64,000 nt of DNA from Myxococcota bacterium (GCA_039030075.1 JBCCEW010000012.1:86020-150019); one strand, 5' to 3'. Shown: positions 24,030 to 32,985, numbered from the stretch's first letter. Translations and numbers: made by a program. Notes: generated by a model not told the origin, from the sequence alone.

Positions 24030-25388
24030 TCAGGTCTCGAAGCCGTTCTCCGCAGCGACCGTCCCGTACCAGCGCCCGGACTCCTTCTGCGTGCGGTCGC
24101 CGGTTTCGTAGTCGACCCAGCAGAGCCCGAAGCGCTGGTGGTATCCCTCGGCCCACTCGAAGTTGTCGAGCAGACTCCAGGCGTGATACCCGCGCAGGTC
24201 GACACCCGCATCGATCGCGCGCGCGGCGGCCTCAAGATAGCCGCGGTAGAAGTCGATGCGCGCCGAATCGCGCGCCACGCCGTCGGGGTCGGGGGGCGTG
24301 GCGTAGGAGCAACCGTTCTCGGTCACCTCGAGGGTGGGCCGGTCGTAGTCGCGGTCGATGCGCAGGAGGGCGTCTTCGAGGGCACGGGGCCAGACCTCCC
24401 AGCCGAAATCGGTCCGCGGTCCGTCCTCGCCGCCGAACGCGCCGACCGGGTTCGCGCCGGTGCCGAGCCGACCCCCGTCCGCGGCCGCCTCGACCAGGGT
24501 GCGCGTGTAGAGATTCACTCCGAGAAAGTCGTAGGGAGCGCGGATGCGTTCCAGGTCGCCGTCCCGGAACCCCATGGCTTCCCAGGGGTTCCCCGCCAGG
24601 AAGGGCTCCGGGTAGCGCCCGTGCAGGGCCGGTTCGAGGAACCAGGTGTTCGCCCACGCGTGCCAGCGTTCGCTCGCCGAGACGTCTTCGTCGTGATCGC
24701 CGCGGGGTTCACAGGGCGACCAGTGGAACGCGCTGCCGATGCGGGCGTCGCTGCGATTCGCGCGGAGTGCGCGCAAGCCCTCGCCCTGGGCGAGGTTCAC
24801 CGTGTGCGTCGCCGCGAAGAACGCGTCGCGATCGCGGCGGCCGGGCGCGTGAATGCCGATCAGGTAGCCCAGGGTGGTGAAGATGCCGGGCTCGTTCAGC
24901 AGCACCCAGTCCGAGACGCGATCCCCGAGTCGCCGCGCCACCAGGTCGACGTAGTCGGCGAAGCGCCCCGCCGTGTCCCGGTTCGGCCACCCGCCCAGGT
25001 TCTCCAACGTCTGGGGCAGATCCCAGTGGTAGAGGGTCACCAGCGGACGAATGCCCGCATCGAGCAGGGTGTCGACCAGGCGGCCGTAGTAGTCGAGGCC
25101 GGCCGCGTTCGCCTCACCCTTGCCCTTCGGCTGTACCCGGGGCCACGAGATCGAGAAGCGATAGCTCGAACAGTGCATCGCGCGAAGCAGGGCGATGTCT
25201 TCTTCGAAGCGGTGGTACGAGTCGCAGGCGACATCGCCGCGGTGGTCGCTCTTCACGCGACCGGGCTGGCGGACGAAGCGATCCCAGATCGATTCGCCTT
25301 TGCCGTCGGCTCGCCAGGCGCCCTCGATCTGGTACGCGGCGGTGGCGGCTCCCCAGTGGAAGCCGTCGGGGAAGCGGAGACGCGTCAT
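24030..25388 (-). CDS. Family 1 glycoside hydrolase (beta-glucosidase type)
   Basis: The 452-residue protein is a full-length GH1 barrel. It has FPDGFHWGAATAAYQIEG at the start, the acid/base Glu166 in VLLNEPGIFT and the nucleophile Glu357 in EVTENGCSY. The sugar-binding motifs RFSISWPRV and HAWSLLDNFEWAEGY are both present. There is no signal peptide, so it acts on imported beta-glucosides or related disaccharides. Its ATG directly follows the stop of the redoxin fusion gene (TGAATG), making it the last gene of that operon. Why a glycosidase is coupled to redox proteins is unclear. Confidence 0.93.
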   Translation of the reverse strand: MTRLRFPDGFHWGAATAAYQIEGAWRADGKGESIWDRFVRQPGRVKSDHRGDVACDSYHRFEEDIALLRAMHCSSYRFSISWPRVQPKGKGEANAAGLDYYGRLVDTLLDAGIRPLVTLYHWDLPQTLENLGGWPNRDTAGRFADYVDLVARRLGDRVSDWVLLNEPGIFTTLGYLIGIHAPGRRDRDAFFAATHTVNLAQGEGLRALRANRSDARIGSAFHWSPCEPRGDHDEDVSASERWHAWANTWFLEPALHGRYPEPFLAGNPWEAMGFRDGDLERIRAPYDFLGVNLYTRTLVEAAADGGRLGTGANPVGAFGGEDGPRTDFGWEVWPRALEDALLRIDRDYDRPTLEVTENGCSYATPPDPDGVARDSARIDFYRGYLEAAARAIDAGVDLRGYHAWSLLDNFEWAEGYHQRFGLCWVDYETGDRTQKESGRWYGTVAAENGFET

Positions 25389-26612
25389 TCAGCCGTTGCG
25401 GCGACGCTGACTCGCCTGGCGCTCGAGCTGGAACGACTTCCAGAAGAAGCGGGGGAGCCCCGCCGGGTTCTCCTTGAACTTCCGCCAGATCAAGCGCAGC
25501 AGGTGCTTCTCCATCCGCGTCGCGCTCTCGCGCTGCCCGTGCCCGCGGTGCATGCCGAGCGACGGCACGTCGATCACGTCGAGGGGCACGGTCAACGCCA
25601 TCTTCTCGCTCTTCGGCGGGAAGCACATCTGGTCGTCGCAGGCCTGGTAACGGATGCCCACCTCGATCGTGACGTCGTCTTGATCGAGCGGGCGCGTCTC
25701 GCTGGCGAGCTCACCGACTGCGTAGAAGGGCACGACGAAGTCGACCTGCCCGCTCCAGACCGGGAGCTCGACGTCGATGCTCTCCATCCGCAGCGTCTCG
25801 GTCGGCGGCGCTTGCAGTTCTTCGAACACCAGGCCGGGCGGGCCCGAAACCTCGAGTGCGGTCGCCACCATGCCCTCGGGCACCCCGTCCCCATAGATGT
25901 GGAGCCCCTCGCCGAGGTCGCAGCGCACCACCAGTTCGCGTCGGATGCCCTGGCGGATCGTGCCGCCGCCGCCGTGCACCTGCGCCGTGAAGCGGACATC
26001 GGCGTCGCCGCCGCTCGCGGCCGGTGCTTCGTCGGACAGGACGCGGCGGCCCAGCGCGGCGTCGAGGTAGAGCTCGGGGCTGTCGCGCTTCTTGTAGGTG
26101 TCGTGGAAGAACTTTGCGACGACGACGCCGTCCTCGTCGGTGACGTACACGCCGGGGTAGGGGATCCCGTGGAGGAAGGCGTCCTCGACTCCGATCTGGT
26201 CGTTCAAGATGCCGTAGCGACGGATGACGGCAGAGTCGACGTCGGAGAGCAGCCGAAAGGGAATCCGCTGCTTCTCCTGGAAATCGGAGAGGACCCCGGT
26301 GTCGTCGTAGGAGATCGCGTAGACCTCGATCCCTTCCGCTTCGAACTTCCCGAAGGCGTCTCGCAGCTCACCGAGCTGCGTCCAGCACGGAGGTCACCAG
26401 ACGGCGGAGCGATAGAAGACGACGATCGACTTCTTGTTGCCGCGGCTCGCGTGGTAGTCGACGGACGTTCCGCTCGCATCGGGCAGCGTGAAGTCGGGAA
26501 GACGCTCCCCCACTTCGGGGCCCGTCGGGTGCCCGTCGGGCAAGCCCAGGCGCCCCGGGTGGCCCAAGGGTGCCGGAGCGTCGAAGCCGTGGTGATCGCG
26601 TTCGATCGTCAT
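25389..26612 (-). CDS. Probable selenoprotein: redoxin fused to DsbD-alpha-like domain, in-frame UGA read as selenocysteine
   Basis: The gene reads as one 407-residue protein if the TGA at 26396-26394 is decoded as residue 73. Upstream are GERLPDFTLPDASG and SIVVFYRSAVW; downstream are PPCWTQLGELRDAF and YAISYDDTGVLSDF. This is the AhpC/TSA redoxin pattern in which FYRSADWCPxC carries the reactive Cys. The UGA falls exactly on that Cys, leaving W-U-P-P-C. The frame stays open on both sides, and the ATG at 26612 has GGAGGAGA and overlaps the GST stop by four bases. The N-terminal redoxin covers about residues 35-185. The C-terminal domain (about 205-370) resembles the DsbD N-terminal domain, with YQACDDQMCFPP as the Cys pair. 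I infer a thiol/peroxide reductase that exchanges electrons internally. The alternative is a nonsense mutation. Confidence 0.8.
26362..26380 (-). promoter_or_regulatory. Candidate bacterial SECIS hairpin
   Basis: On the coding strand CGCAGCTC-GGT-GAGCTGCG forms an eight-base-pair stem with a three-base loop. The loop begins 21 bases after the UGA. Bacterial SECIS elements are hairpins within the coding region with a short apical loop containing an early G, roughly 16-37 bases from the UGA; both features match. The hairpin encodes part of the redoxin helix, so coding and structural constraints coexist. Confidence 0.7.
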
Positions 26613-27781
26613 CGAGAGTCTCCTCCGGGCGCGACCCGGGTCGCGAGCTTCGCAAAACGAGCGAACGGATGCCGGGGTTGGGATTCGGGCGACGTAATCA
26701 CTTCGAGGCCCCCACCAAAGGGAGCGCGACGCTCCGTGTCGACCTCGGAGGGCCGCGGCGGCGGCGCGAACACGAGCTCCGAGAGCTCGTGCTTCGGGAG
26801 ATGTTCGCGGACCCGCTCGCGCTCGTCGGGAGTCAGCGCGGCGGCGTGCCGGTGGAGCTCCTCCCAGCACCAGACCCGGTAGCGCGAGGTCGGCAGGTCG
26901 CGGTAGCGAACGCCCTGGACGAGCACGTCGTGTCGCCAGGCGTCCCGGGCGAACGCGGCCGCGTTCTCTCGCAACGTCGCGAAGTGGGTTTCCACGATCT
27001 CTTGCAGCAGGGGTTGCATCGCGCTGGGAATTTCGGCGTCGAGCGGCGCTTCGCCCAGTTCGCTGCCGCGCGCGTTCCAGAGGCGCGCGAGCCATTCCCA
27101 GACGGCCGGTGCGCGATTCTGCATGATCACGGCGGGCGTCGGGTCGTGGGAGAAGTGGCGCAGCATCGGACCGACCAATCCGATGTCGGCGAGGGTGGGG
27201 CGGGATCCGAAACAGTAGGGCCGGTCGGCGAAGAGGGCCGACAGGAGGTCGAGGCTGCGCAGGTAGCTGCCCTCGACGTGGGCACGGTTCTCGTCCGACA
27301 CGCCGTCTCCGGTCACGAAGATGGACTTCTGACGGCTCCGTACCATGAAGCGTTTGAGTGCACCGGGGAGCGGGAAGCCGGGCATCAGTTCGTGCGCGAG
27401 CTTTCGCGACAAGAGCTCGCGGTCCGGGTCGTAGCTCCAGCGGTAGTGCATCGCGGGGCGCCACAGCCACTCGTCGGCCCAGTCCTCGATGAGTCGGGCC
27501 AGGAAGGCGTGGGCCGGGTCCTCGGGCAGGATCGGGGGCGCCGGCTGTTGGGTCTCGTACCAATCGATGATCGGCGTCGAGTCGGTCATCCACCGCCCAT
27601 CGGGCAGGTGCACTGCCGGCACCTGCGACGCGCCGGCGAGCGCGCCGAGCTGGTCCGGTGCGATGGCTACGAACTCGTAGGGAATCTCCTTGTAGCGAAG
27701 ATACGCCTCGAGCTTTCCCGTGTAGTACGAGACCGATGCGCCGTAGACCCGGGGCGCTTCGCCGGTGGTCGTGTCTGTCAC
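26609..27781 (-). CDS. Glutathione S-transferase-like protein
   Basis: The 390-residue protein has an N-terminal thioredoxin-like GST domain (VYGASVSYYTGKLEAYLRYKE), the cis-Pro region SQVPAVHLPDGRWMTDSTPI and a long helical C-terminal domain (FGSRPTLADIGLVGPM). It is longer than usual because of an extra C-terminal segment after residue 270. The start is uncertain. A GTG at 27781 has ACGAGG upstream; another GTG ten codons earlier is possible. It sits between the HTTM-like gene and the redoxin fusion, overlapping the latter by four bases. A role in glutathione-linked redox chemistry with the fusion is likely. Confidence 0.85.
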   Translation of the reverse strand: MTDTTTGEAPRVYGASVSYYTGKLEAYLRYKEIPYEFVAIAPDQLGALAGASQVPAVHLPDGRWMTDSTPIIDWYETQQPAPPILPEDPAHAFLARLIEDWADEWLWRPAMHYRWSYDPDRELLSRKLAHELMPGFPLPGALKRFMVRSRQKSIFVTGDGVSDENRAHVEGSYLRSLDLLSALFADRPYCFGSRPTLADIGLVGPMLRHFSHDPTPAVIMQNRAPAVWEWLARLWNARGSELGEAPLDAEIPSAMQPLLQEIVETHFATLRENAAAFARDAWRHDVLVQGVRYRDLPTSRYRVWCWEELHRHAAALTPDERERVREHLPKHELSELVFAPPPRPSEVDTERRAPFGGGLEVITSPESQPRHPFARFAKLATRVAPGGDSR

Positions 27782-27846
27782 CGTCCAGGGACCTCGTCCC
27801 CAGCATCGCACAAAGCCGAGAGGGTCAGTAGCGACGGAGCCCGGCG

Positions 27847-28827
27847 TCAGGGGACGGCGCGACTCGCTTCCAGGGGGACCGGTTGCTCCTGGCGGCGGGG
27901 GCCGCCGAGTCGCGCGACCAGCGCGTCCCAGGGGAGGAAGGGCAGGTAGTTCACGAAGTAGGTGAGATGGACGCCCATCAGCAGGGCGATCCCGGTCTGC
28001 ATCGCGAAGAGCCCGGGGACCACCAGCCGCCGGGCCCAGCGGGAGAACGGGACCGTGATGGCGAGCAGCTCGGCCAGCAGGGCCCCGGCCGCGAACAGAG
28101 GAAGCAGGGGGGAGAGCGTTTTCAGCCAGGCACCGGCTGGGAAGAGCGGATCGTGGTTGGTGTAGCCGCTGTTCCGGATCATCCAGAGCTCGAGGGATCC
28201 CGAGCTGGCCCAGCCCGGTCCGGTGACCAGCAGCTTGCTCACGCCGCCCGCGAAGAACACGAGGCCGAAGAGGACCGCGACGGCCTGGACCGGCCAGCGG
28301 TACTCCCCACTGGGCGGCACGACTTCGCCCGAGCGCCAGGCGTCGATCGAAAGCGCGTCGCCGCACCGCGAGAAGGGCAACACCATCACCACCCAGAAGA
28401 ACAGGAACAGGGTGTTGTGCCCGGTGCGTCCACTGAAGTCGAAGACCACCAACGAGAAGAAGAGGGTGCCGATCGCTGCGACCACGGAGCTCGCACGGGT
28501 ATGCCAACCTGCCGCGGTGGTCAGTAGGGAGGCCCACCAGATCCAGAAGCAGACGCGGGTGGCCTCCGGCGAGAGCGGGTATTGCTCGAACCACGCGTGG
28601 TAGCTCTGGGGGTGCCAGGCCCAGTCGGGGAGCGCCGCGAACGCGACGAAGTCCTCGCCCACCCGCGCCGCGGGCCACAGCAGGAACCCAGCGTACGCAA
28701 GGCAAACCGCGATGCGGCAGCACGCCAACGCGATGGGGCTCGCGGGGGCGAAGAAGAGGCGTTCCCAGAGCTCAGTAAGCGTGGCGCGCAAGCGTCTGTT
28801 TCTCTTGCCACGGGTCGTGGCGGTCAC
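27847..28827 (-). CDS. HTTM-like (vitamin-K gamma-carboxylase-related) membrane protein
   Basis: The 326-residue protein has about seven or eight transmembrane segments. It opens with CRIAVCLAYAGFLLWP and FAALPDWAWHPQSYHAWFEQYPLS-type text, then FDFSGRTGHNTLFLFFWVVM. The end contains LTYFVNYLPFLPWDALVARLG. These are features of the bacterial HTTM family related to vitamin-K-dependent gamma-carboxylase; the bacterial roles are largely unknown. The predicted start overlaps the preceding gene by 56 bases. A TTG at 28791 would shorten the overlap to 20 bases. Confidence 0.8.
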   Translation of the reverse strand: MTATTRGKRNRRLRATLTELWERLFFAPASPIALACCRIAVCLAYAGFLLWPAARVGEDFVAFAALPDWAWHPQSYHAWFEQYPLSPEATRVCFWIWWASLLTTAAGWHTRASSVVAAIGTLFFSLVVFDFSGRTGHNTLFLFFWVVMVLPFSRCGDALSIDAWRSGEVVPPSGEYRWPVQAVAVLFGLVFFAGGVSKLLVTGPGWASSGSLELWMIRNSGYTNHDPLFPAGAWLKTLSPLLPLFAAGALLAELLAITVPFSRWARRLVVPGLFAMQTGIALLMGVHLTYFVNYLPFLPWDALVARLGGPRRQEQPVPLEASRAVP

Positions 28828-29206
28828 CGCCGAGCGCGAGCGTCCAGGTCACGCGGGCGAGCTCGAAGGACGCCGGGAGCGCACGTCCCTCGCGTCGGCG
28901 TTGCTCGGCGTAGTGCCCGGCCGCCCAGGCGATCGCTGCGGGCTCTTCCCGGTTTGCGGCCAGGACGCGATACACGAAGACGTAGGGGTGCGGACCGATG
29001 GCCTGGTCCGGTGCCAACAGCTCGTGGCGGCCGTCGGCTTCCACCGCCAACAAGGCGAGCCCCGAGTAGGTGGGCGTCTGGCTGCCGCTGTACATGGTGA
29101 TCGGCGCAAACGGCCACCACTCCCGCCGCGTCCCGATCGACGCGACCTGCAGGCCGACCCAGAGCAGGATCCAGGCCGAGATCCAGAGCTTTCGCTGCGA
29201 GCTCAC
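28772..29206 (-). CDS. Small membrane-anchored protein, partner of the HTTM-like protein
   Basis: The 144-residue protein has one N-terminal transmembrane helix (LWISAWILLWVGLQVASIG). A soluble domain follows, with FAPITMYSGSQTPTYSGLALLAVEADG, then VFVYRVLAANR and a C-terminal strand LARVTWTLALGG. A small protein of this shape commonly precedes HTTM-like genes; I infer a subunit or accessory role from that arrangement. It is the first gene of the operon running to the GH1 gene. Confidence 0.65.
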   Translation of the reverse strand: MSSQRKLWISAWILLWVGLQVASIGTRREWWPFAPITMYSGSQTPTYSGLALLAVEADGRHELLAPDQAIGPHPYVFVYRVLAANREEPAAIAWAAGHYAEQRRREGRALPASFELARVTWTLALGGDRHDPWQEKQTLARHAY

Positions 29207-29297
29207 CAGCGCCCCCTCGCGTGTCCGCTCCCGGACCGCCGTTTCCCGTTTCGGCCAAACGCCACGCGGACTTGCGGGGCGAATCGCGCATCGCTGA

Positions 29298-29314
29298 GGC
29301 GCCCCTTGGGCGCC
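29298..29314 (-). terminator. Short GC-rich hairpin after the GDSL hydrolase gene
   Basis: GGCGCCC-CTT-GGGCGCC forms a perfect seven-pair stem with a three-base loop 22 bases downstream of the stop at 29336. No T tract follows. It may serve as a transcription stop or 3' end protector. Confidence 0.4.
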
Positions 29315-29335
29315 CGGAACGGGTGTACGCGGGCG

Positions 29336-30340
29336 CTAGCGCCGTTTCGCAGCGCGCGTTCGGCGGCGCGCGAGCAGGCCGACGACGAGGGCGCCGGACG
29401 CGACCGTCGCCCAGCGCACGGGCTCGGGGACCGCGACGGCGGCCCGAATCGCGATCACTTCGTGGGCGACCGTCGTGGGGTGGATCGCATCGAAGAGGAA
29501 GAAGCCGTCCGAGACGGGGCCCTGGGGATCGAGGGAGCAGGGCACGTCGATCAGGCAGGGGATCGCGAAGTCCGTGTCGTCGCTCGTGGTGTCGATGCCT
29601 TCGGGTGCCAGACCGAAGGCGGACGGGTTGGCGAAGATCTCCTCGACGAGCCCCCCGATGTCGAGGGTGTAGAGCGTCGGGATCGGTTCGGCCGCGAGCG
29701 CGGTTGCGAGGCGCGCGTTGAAGTCGAGGCTCAGCGCGGAGACCGCGTCGCGTTCGGTGGGGGTGAAGACGCTTCCGCTGCCCGCGGGCAGCTCGAAGTC
29801 GCCGTAGGCGCGCCCGATGTCGGGCAGGTTCACGATCAGGAAGTGCTGGGCGCCCATCCCGATCAGGTCCTGGATGCCGTCGATGATGTTGTCGACTGCG
29901 TCCTGGGTCGCCGTCGGCGAGCTGGGGATCCCGAGGATGTCGTTGCCGCCGAGCCAGATCACGTAGAGGGCGTTGGGATCGGCCTGCCCGAAGAGCTGGG
30001 TCAGCGCGAAGGCGAAGATCTGAATCGACAGGTCCTCGGTCTCGTCGCCGCCGAACGCGAAGTTGGTGCCACCCAGGATCGAGGCCTCGGCATCGTTCCC
30101 GATCATCTCGGCGAACTGCTCGGACCAGACGTCGCCGTTCGAGCAGCGCCCGGGGGCATAGCCGGCGATCGCCAACACGGTGCAACCGTTGCCAGTGTCC
30201 GAGAGGCTGTCGCCGAAGACGTAGACGTCGCTGAACTGAGCGTGGGCAGAACTCGCGCCGAGGAGCGAGAGCAGACCCATGAGACAGGTCGCGACGAAGA
30301 GGTGGGGTCGGATCACGCGCGCGATCGAGGTAGGGCCCAT
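29336..30340 (-). CDS. Secreted SGNH/GDSL hydrolase with PEP-CTERM sorting tail
   Basis: The 334-residue protein has a signal peptide (CLMGLLSLLGASSAHA). The GDSL block I motif is VYVFGDSLSDTGNG with the catalytic Ser near residue 46. GTNFAFGG is block II, IWLGGNDILG is block III, and the His/Asp pair is in FDAIHPTTVAHEV. The tail has VPEPVRW, a hydrophobic segment (ATVASGALVVGLLARR) and a basic end, a typical PEP-CTERM signal processed by exosortase. GDSL enzymes with such tails are extracellular or cell-surface lipases/esterases. The exosortase itself is not in this window. Confidence 0.9.
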   Translation of the reverse strand: MGPTSIARVIRPHLFVATCLMGLLSLLGASSAHAQFSDVYVFGDSLSDTGNGCTVLAIAGYAPGRCSNGDVWSEQFAEMIGNDAEASILGGTNFAFGGDETEDLSIQIFAFALTQLFGQADPNALYVIWLGGNDILGIPSSPTATQDAVDNIIDGIQDLIGMGAQHFLIVNLPDIGRAYGDFELPAGSGSVFTPTERDAVSALSLDFNARLATALAAEPIPTLYTLDIGGLVEEIFANPSAFGLAPEGIDTTSDDTDFAIPCLIDVPCSLDPQGPVSDGFFLFDAIHPTTVAHEVIAIRAAVAVPEPVRWATVASGALVVGLLARRRTRAAKRR

Positions 30341-30496
30341 GCAGCGAGTATGACCCAGACCCGGGGGCTGCCACCGGTGAGCCCGGTCACGCCGCGATCG
30401 GTTCGTGCGCCTCGGCGGCGGCGCCTCCGGAGCGTCCTCGCGGCCCAGCGGAGCCCCCTCATTCCTCTTCTCTGGCTGGGACTTACGGGTCTGCCG

Positions 30497-31741
30497 CTAG
30501 ACGGAGCGCAGCGACTCGGAGGGGGAGGTGCGCGCCGCCCGCAGGGCGGGGATGGTCCCGGCGATCACGGCCACCGCGCCCAGCACCGACAGCCCGACCC
30601 CGACGAGCGTCCAATCGACGACCGGACGGACGAGCCCGAACTCTCCGTGGTCGGCGGCGAGTTGGGTGAGTCGCACCAATCCGATCCCGGTCGCGCCGCC
30701 CAATAGCCCGGCCATCAGCGAGATGGCGACGGACTCCGCGAGAAAGAGTGCAAAGATCGCCTTGTCCTTTGCACCCAGGGCCTTGCGCAACCCGATCTCC
30801 TGCACGCGTTCGCCCACGACCACGAGCATGATGTTCATCACGCCCACGGATCCGACCAAGAGCGTGACCACGCTCGCGCTGATGAGGAACGCCTTCAGCC
30901 CGGTAAAGAGGGCATCGAGGATGTTCCAGACTTCCTTGATGTCGACGAAGTCCAGGGCGATTTCCGAGTCCGGTTGGAATCCGTGGTGCAGCGCCGTGAC
31001 GGATCGCATTGCCCGGATGCTCTCGCTCGACTCGTCGCGATGTCGCGGGGTCGCCACGAAGCGCCGAACGGTCGCACCACGATCGAGCCAGCGAAAAGCC
31101 GCCTGGGTCGGCACGACGACGAGGTTGTCGTCGCGGGGGCCCATGTTGACGAGCTGGTCCCCCTTCCGTCGGGCAACACCGATCACGCGAAACGGAACTC
31201 CGTTGAGGCGGATCCACGCGCCCACGGGCGGCCTTCGGTCGAAGAGCCGCGCCGCGCTCTCGGCACCCAGCACCGCCACGCGCGCCCCACTCTCGGCCTC
31301 GAGGCGCCGAAACACGCGCCCGTGTTCCATTTCGAAGCGCCGGATCTCCAAGCCGTCCTCGTCCATCCCCATCACCGAGAGGAGGCGAGAGCCGAACTCG
31401 GACCGCACGAGCACGTTGCGGAGCTGGGTTTCGGAGGTGGCCGCTTCGACCAGATCGAGCGCTTCGAGGCGTTCGACGTCCTCGAGCTCGAGGGTGAGCG
31501 GCCGGGCTCCCCGTTCGCCAGCGTGCTCCTTGATCACGGCGCCCGTGAAGCCCCAGACGTTCTTCGGGCCGGTGCGCTCGAGGCTGTCCGAGAAGTTCGT
31601 CTCCATGCCGAGGGCGGCCGCCGACAGATAGACGAGCATCGTGGCACCCCAGAAGATTCCGAGGGTGGTGAGCGCAAACCGCAGCGCATGCGCACGCATG
31701 CTGCTCGCCGTCTGTCGGAGGAGATCGAGGAGTCCGCGCAC
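30497..31741 (-). CDS. MacB-like ABC transporter permease (second)
   Basis: The 414-residue protein has an N-terminal transmembrane helix (LRFALTTLGIFWGATMLVYL), a periplasmic MacB_PCD domain (about residues 50-280) and three C-terminal helices. It ends with VMNIMLVVVGERVQEIGLRKALGAK, a typical FtsX/MacB segment. I chose the GTG at 31741, just after the TAG stop of the upstream permease with GGATGGAG before it. Two separate permease genes without a fused ATPase are a common variant. It is the last gene of the exporter operon. Confidence 0.9.
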   Translation of the reverse strand: MRGLLDLLRQTASSMRAHALRFALTTLGIFWGATMLVYLSAAALGMETNFSDSLERTGPKNVWGFTGAVIKEHAGERGARPLTLELEDVERLEALDLVEAATSETQLRNVLVRSEFGSRLLSVMGMDEDGLEIRRFEMEHGRVFRRLEAESGARVAVLGAESAARLFDRRPPVGAWIRLNGVPFRVIGVARRKGDQLVNMGPRDDNLVVVPTQAAFRWLDRGATVRRFVATPRHRDESSESIRAMRSVTALHHGFQPDSEIALDFVDIKEVWNILDALFTGLKAFLISASVVTLLVGSVGVMNIMLVVVGERVQEIGLRKALGAKDKAIFALFLAESVAISLMAGLLGGATGIGLVRLTQLAADHGEFGLVRPVVDWTLVGVGLSVLGAVAVIAGTIPALRAARTSPSESLRSV

Positions 31742-31743
31742 GC

Positions 31744-32985
31744 CTACTCCATCCGAAGCGTCACCGAAGGTGCGACGCCCACGGCCCGCCAAGCGGGCAG
31801 CAGTGCCGCCGCAAAGCCGGTCGCCGTCATGACGCCGAGCGCGATGGCGATCACGCTGACGGAGAGCTCCGGAACCGGAACGACGTCGGGGAGGTCCAGC
31901 GCTGCGAGCGCCGCGCAGCTGAGGATCCCCAACGCGACACCGAGGACGCCTCCGATGACGCTCACGACCATGCTCTCGATGAAGAACTGCACGAGCACGT
32001 CACGTCTTCGCGCGCCGACGGCCAGCCGAACGCCGATCTCGGTGCGCCGCTCCTGGACCGAGTCCAGCATCATGGTCAGGATGCCGACGCCCCCGATCAT
32101 CAGCGTGGTCGCCGCGATCACGAACATCAAGCCGCGCATCTGGTCCACCGGAAGCGCGTTCAGTCGCTCCATCGGGCTCCAGCTGTCGATGGCGCTGTGG
32201 TCGGTGCGCGGCACGCCCAAGCGGTCGGCGAGGATCGCGCGAATCTCGTCGCGCGTCGTCTCGTAGAATCGTCGGTCGCGCGCCTGGTAGAGGATGCGGC
32301 CTACGACGGCTTCTTCGGTCCAGGTTCGCGGCCAGTAGCTGTGATAGGTCGCGAGCGGAACCCACGCCTGATCATCGATCAGCCGGCCGTCTCGGTTCAG
32401 CTGCACCCCGACGGGCGCGAGGATCCCCACGACTTCGAAGGGCGTACCGTCGATCCGCACCCAGCTCCCCAGGCCGCCGTGCGCGCCCAGGAGCTCCCGC
32501 CGCAGCTCGGCGCCGAGGACCACGACGCGGCGGTTTCGCCGGAGGTCGGTCCGGGTGATGCCACGTCCCGCTTCGATCGGAACGCCTCGGATCTCTATGG
32601 TCTCGGGTTCGACGCCCCGGAGGTCCACGGAGAAGGCGGTCTGGCCGAAGCTCGCCATGGCGAAGCGCTTTTCCTCGCCTCCGACGAGGGCGGGCCACTT
32701 CGCCCGCGCTCGTACGGCCTCGAGGTCGTCGACGTCGAACCAGACGTAGCGCCTGTCGGTGATGGGGACGTAGTCGACGCCGAGAGTCCCCGGGTCGATC
32801 ACGCCGAGGTTGCGTCCGGTCTTGGCGAATCCGACGTCCAACATGGTCCGGACCCCGTCGCCCCACGCGACGAGGAAGATCACCGCGGCGGTTCCCCACA
32901 CGAACCCGAAGAGCGTGAGCGCAGCGCGGAGCTTCTGCGCCGCGAGTGTTCGGAGGGCCTCACGGATCGCCTCGCGGACGATCAA
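31744..32985 (-). CDS. MacB-like ABC transporter permease (first)
   Basis: The 413-residue protein has an N-terminal helix (LRAALTLFGFVWGTAAVIFLVAW), a periplasmic domain (about residues 45-270) and three C-terminal helices ending with the FtsX-type GGVGILTMMLDSVQERRTEIGVRLAVGAR. The start is a TTG at 32985 that overlaps the ATPase stop in TTGA, giving translational coupling. Together with the second permease, ATPase and membrane-fusion protein it forms a tripartite MacAB-type export unit. Confidence 0.9.
   Translation of the reverse strand: MIVREAIREALRTLAAQKLRAALTLFGFVWGTAAVIFLVAWGDGVRTMLDVGFAKTGRNLGVIDPGTLGVDYVPITDRRYVWFDVDDLEAVRARAKWPALVGGEEKRFAMASFGQTAFSVDLRGVEPETIEIRGVPIEAGRGITRTDLRRNRRVVVLGAELRRELLGAHGGLGSWVRIDGTPFEVVGILAPVGVQLNRDGRLIDDQAWVPLATYHSYWPRTWTEEAVVGRILYQARDRRFYETTRDEIRAILADRLGVPRTDHSAIDSWSPMERLNALPVDQMRGLMFVIAATTLMIGGVGILTMMLDSVQERRTEIGVRLAVGARRRDVLVQFFIESMVVSVIGGVLGVALGILSCAALAALDLPDVVPVPELSVSVIAIALGVMTATGFAAALLPAWRAVGVAPSVTLRME

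Noticed and set aside
26394..26396. The UGA as an ordinary nonsense mutation or pseudogene
   Set aside because: Flanking frames are intact, the UGA falls exactly on the redox Cys position and a well-spaced hairpin follows. The alternative stays open until the selenocysteine genes are checked.
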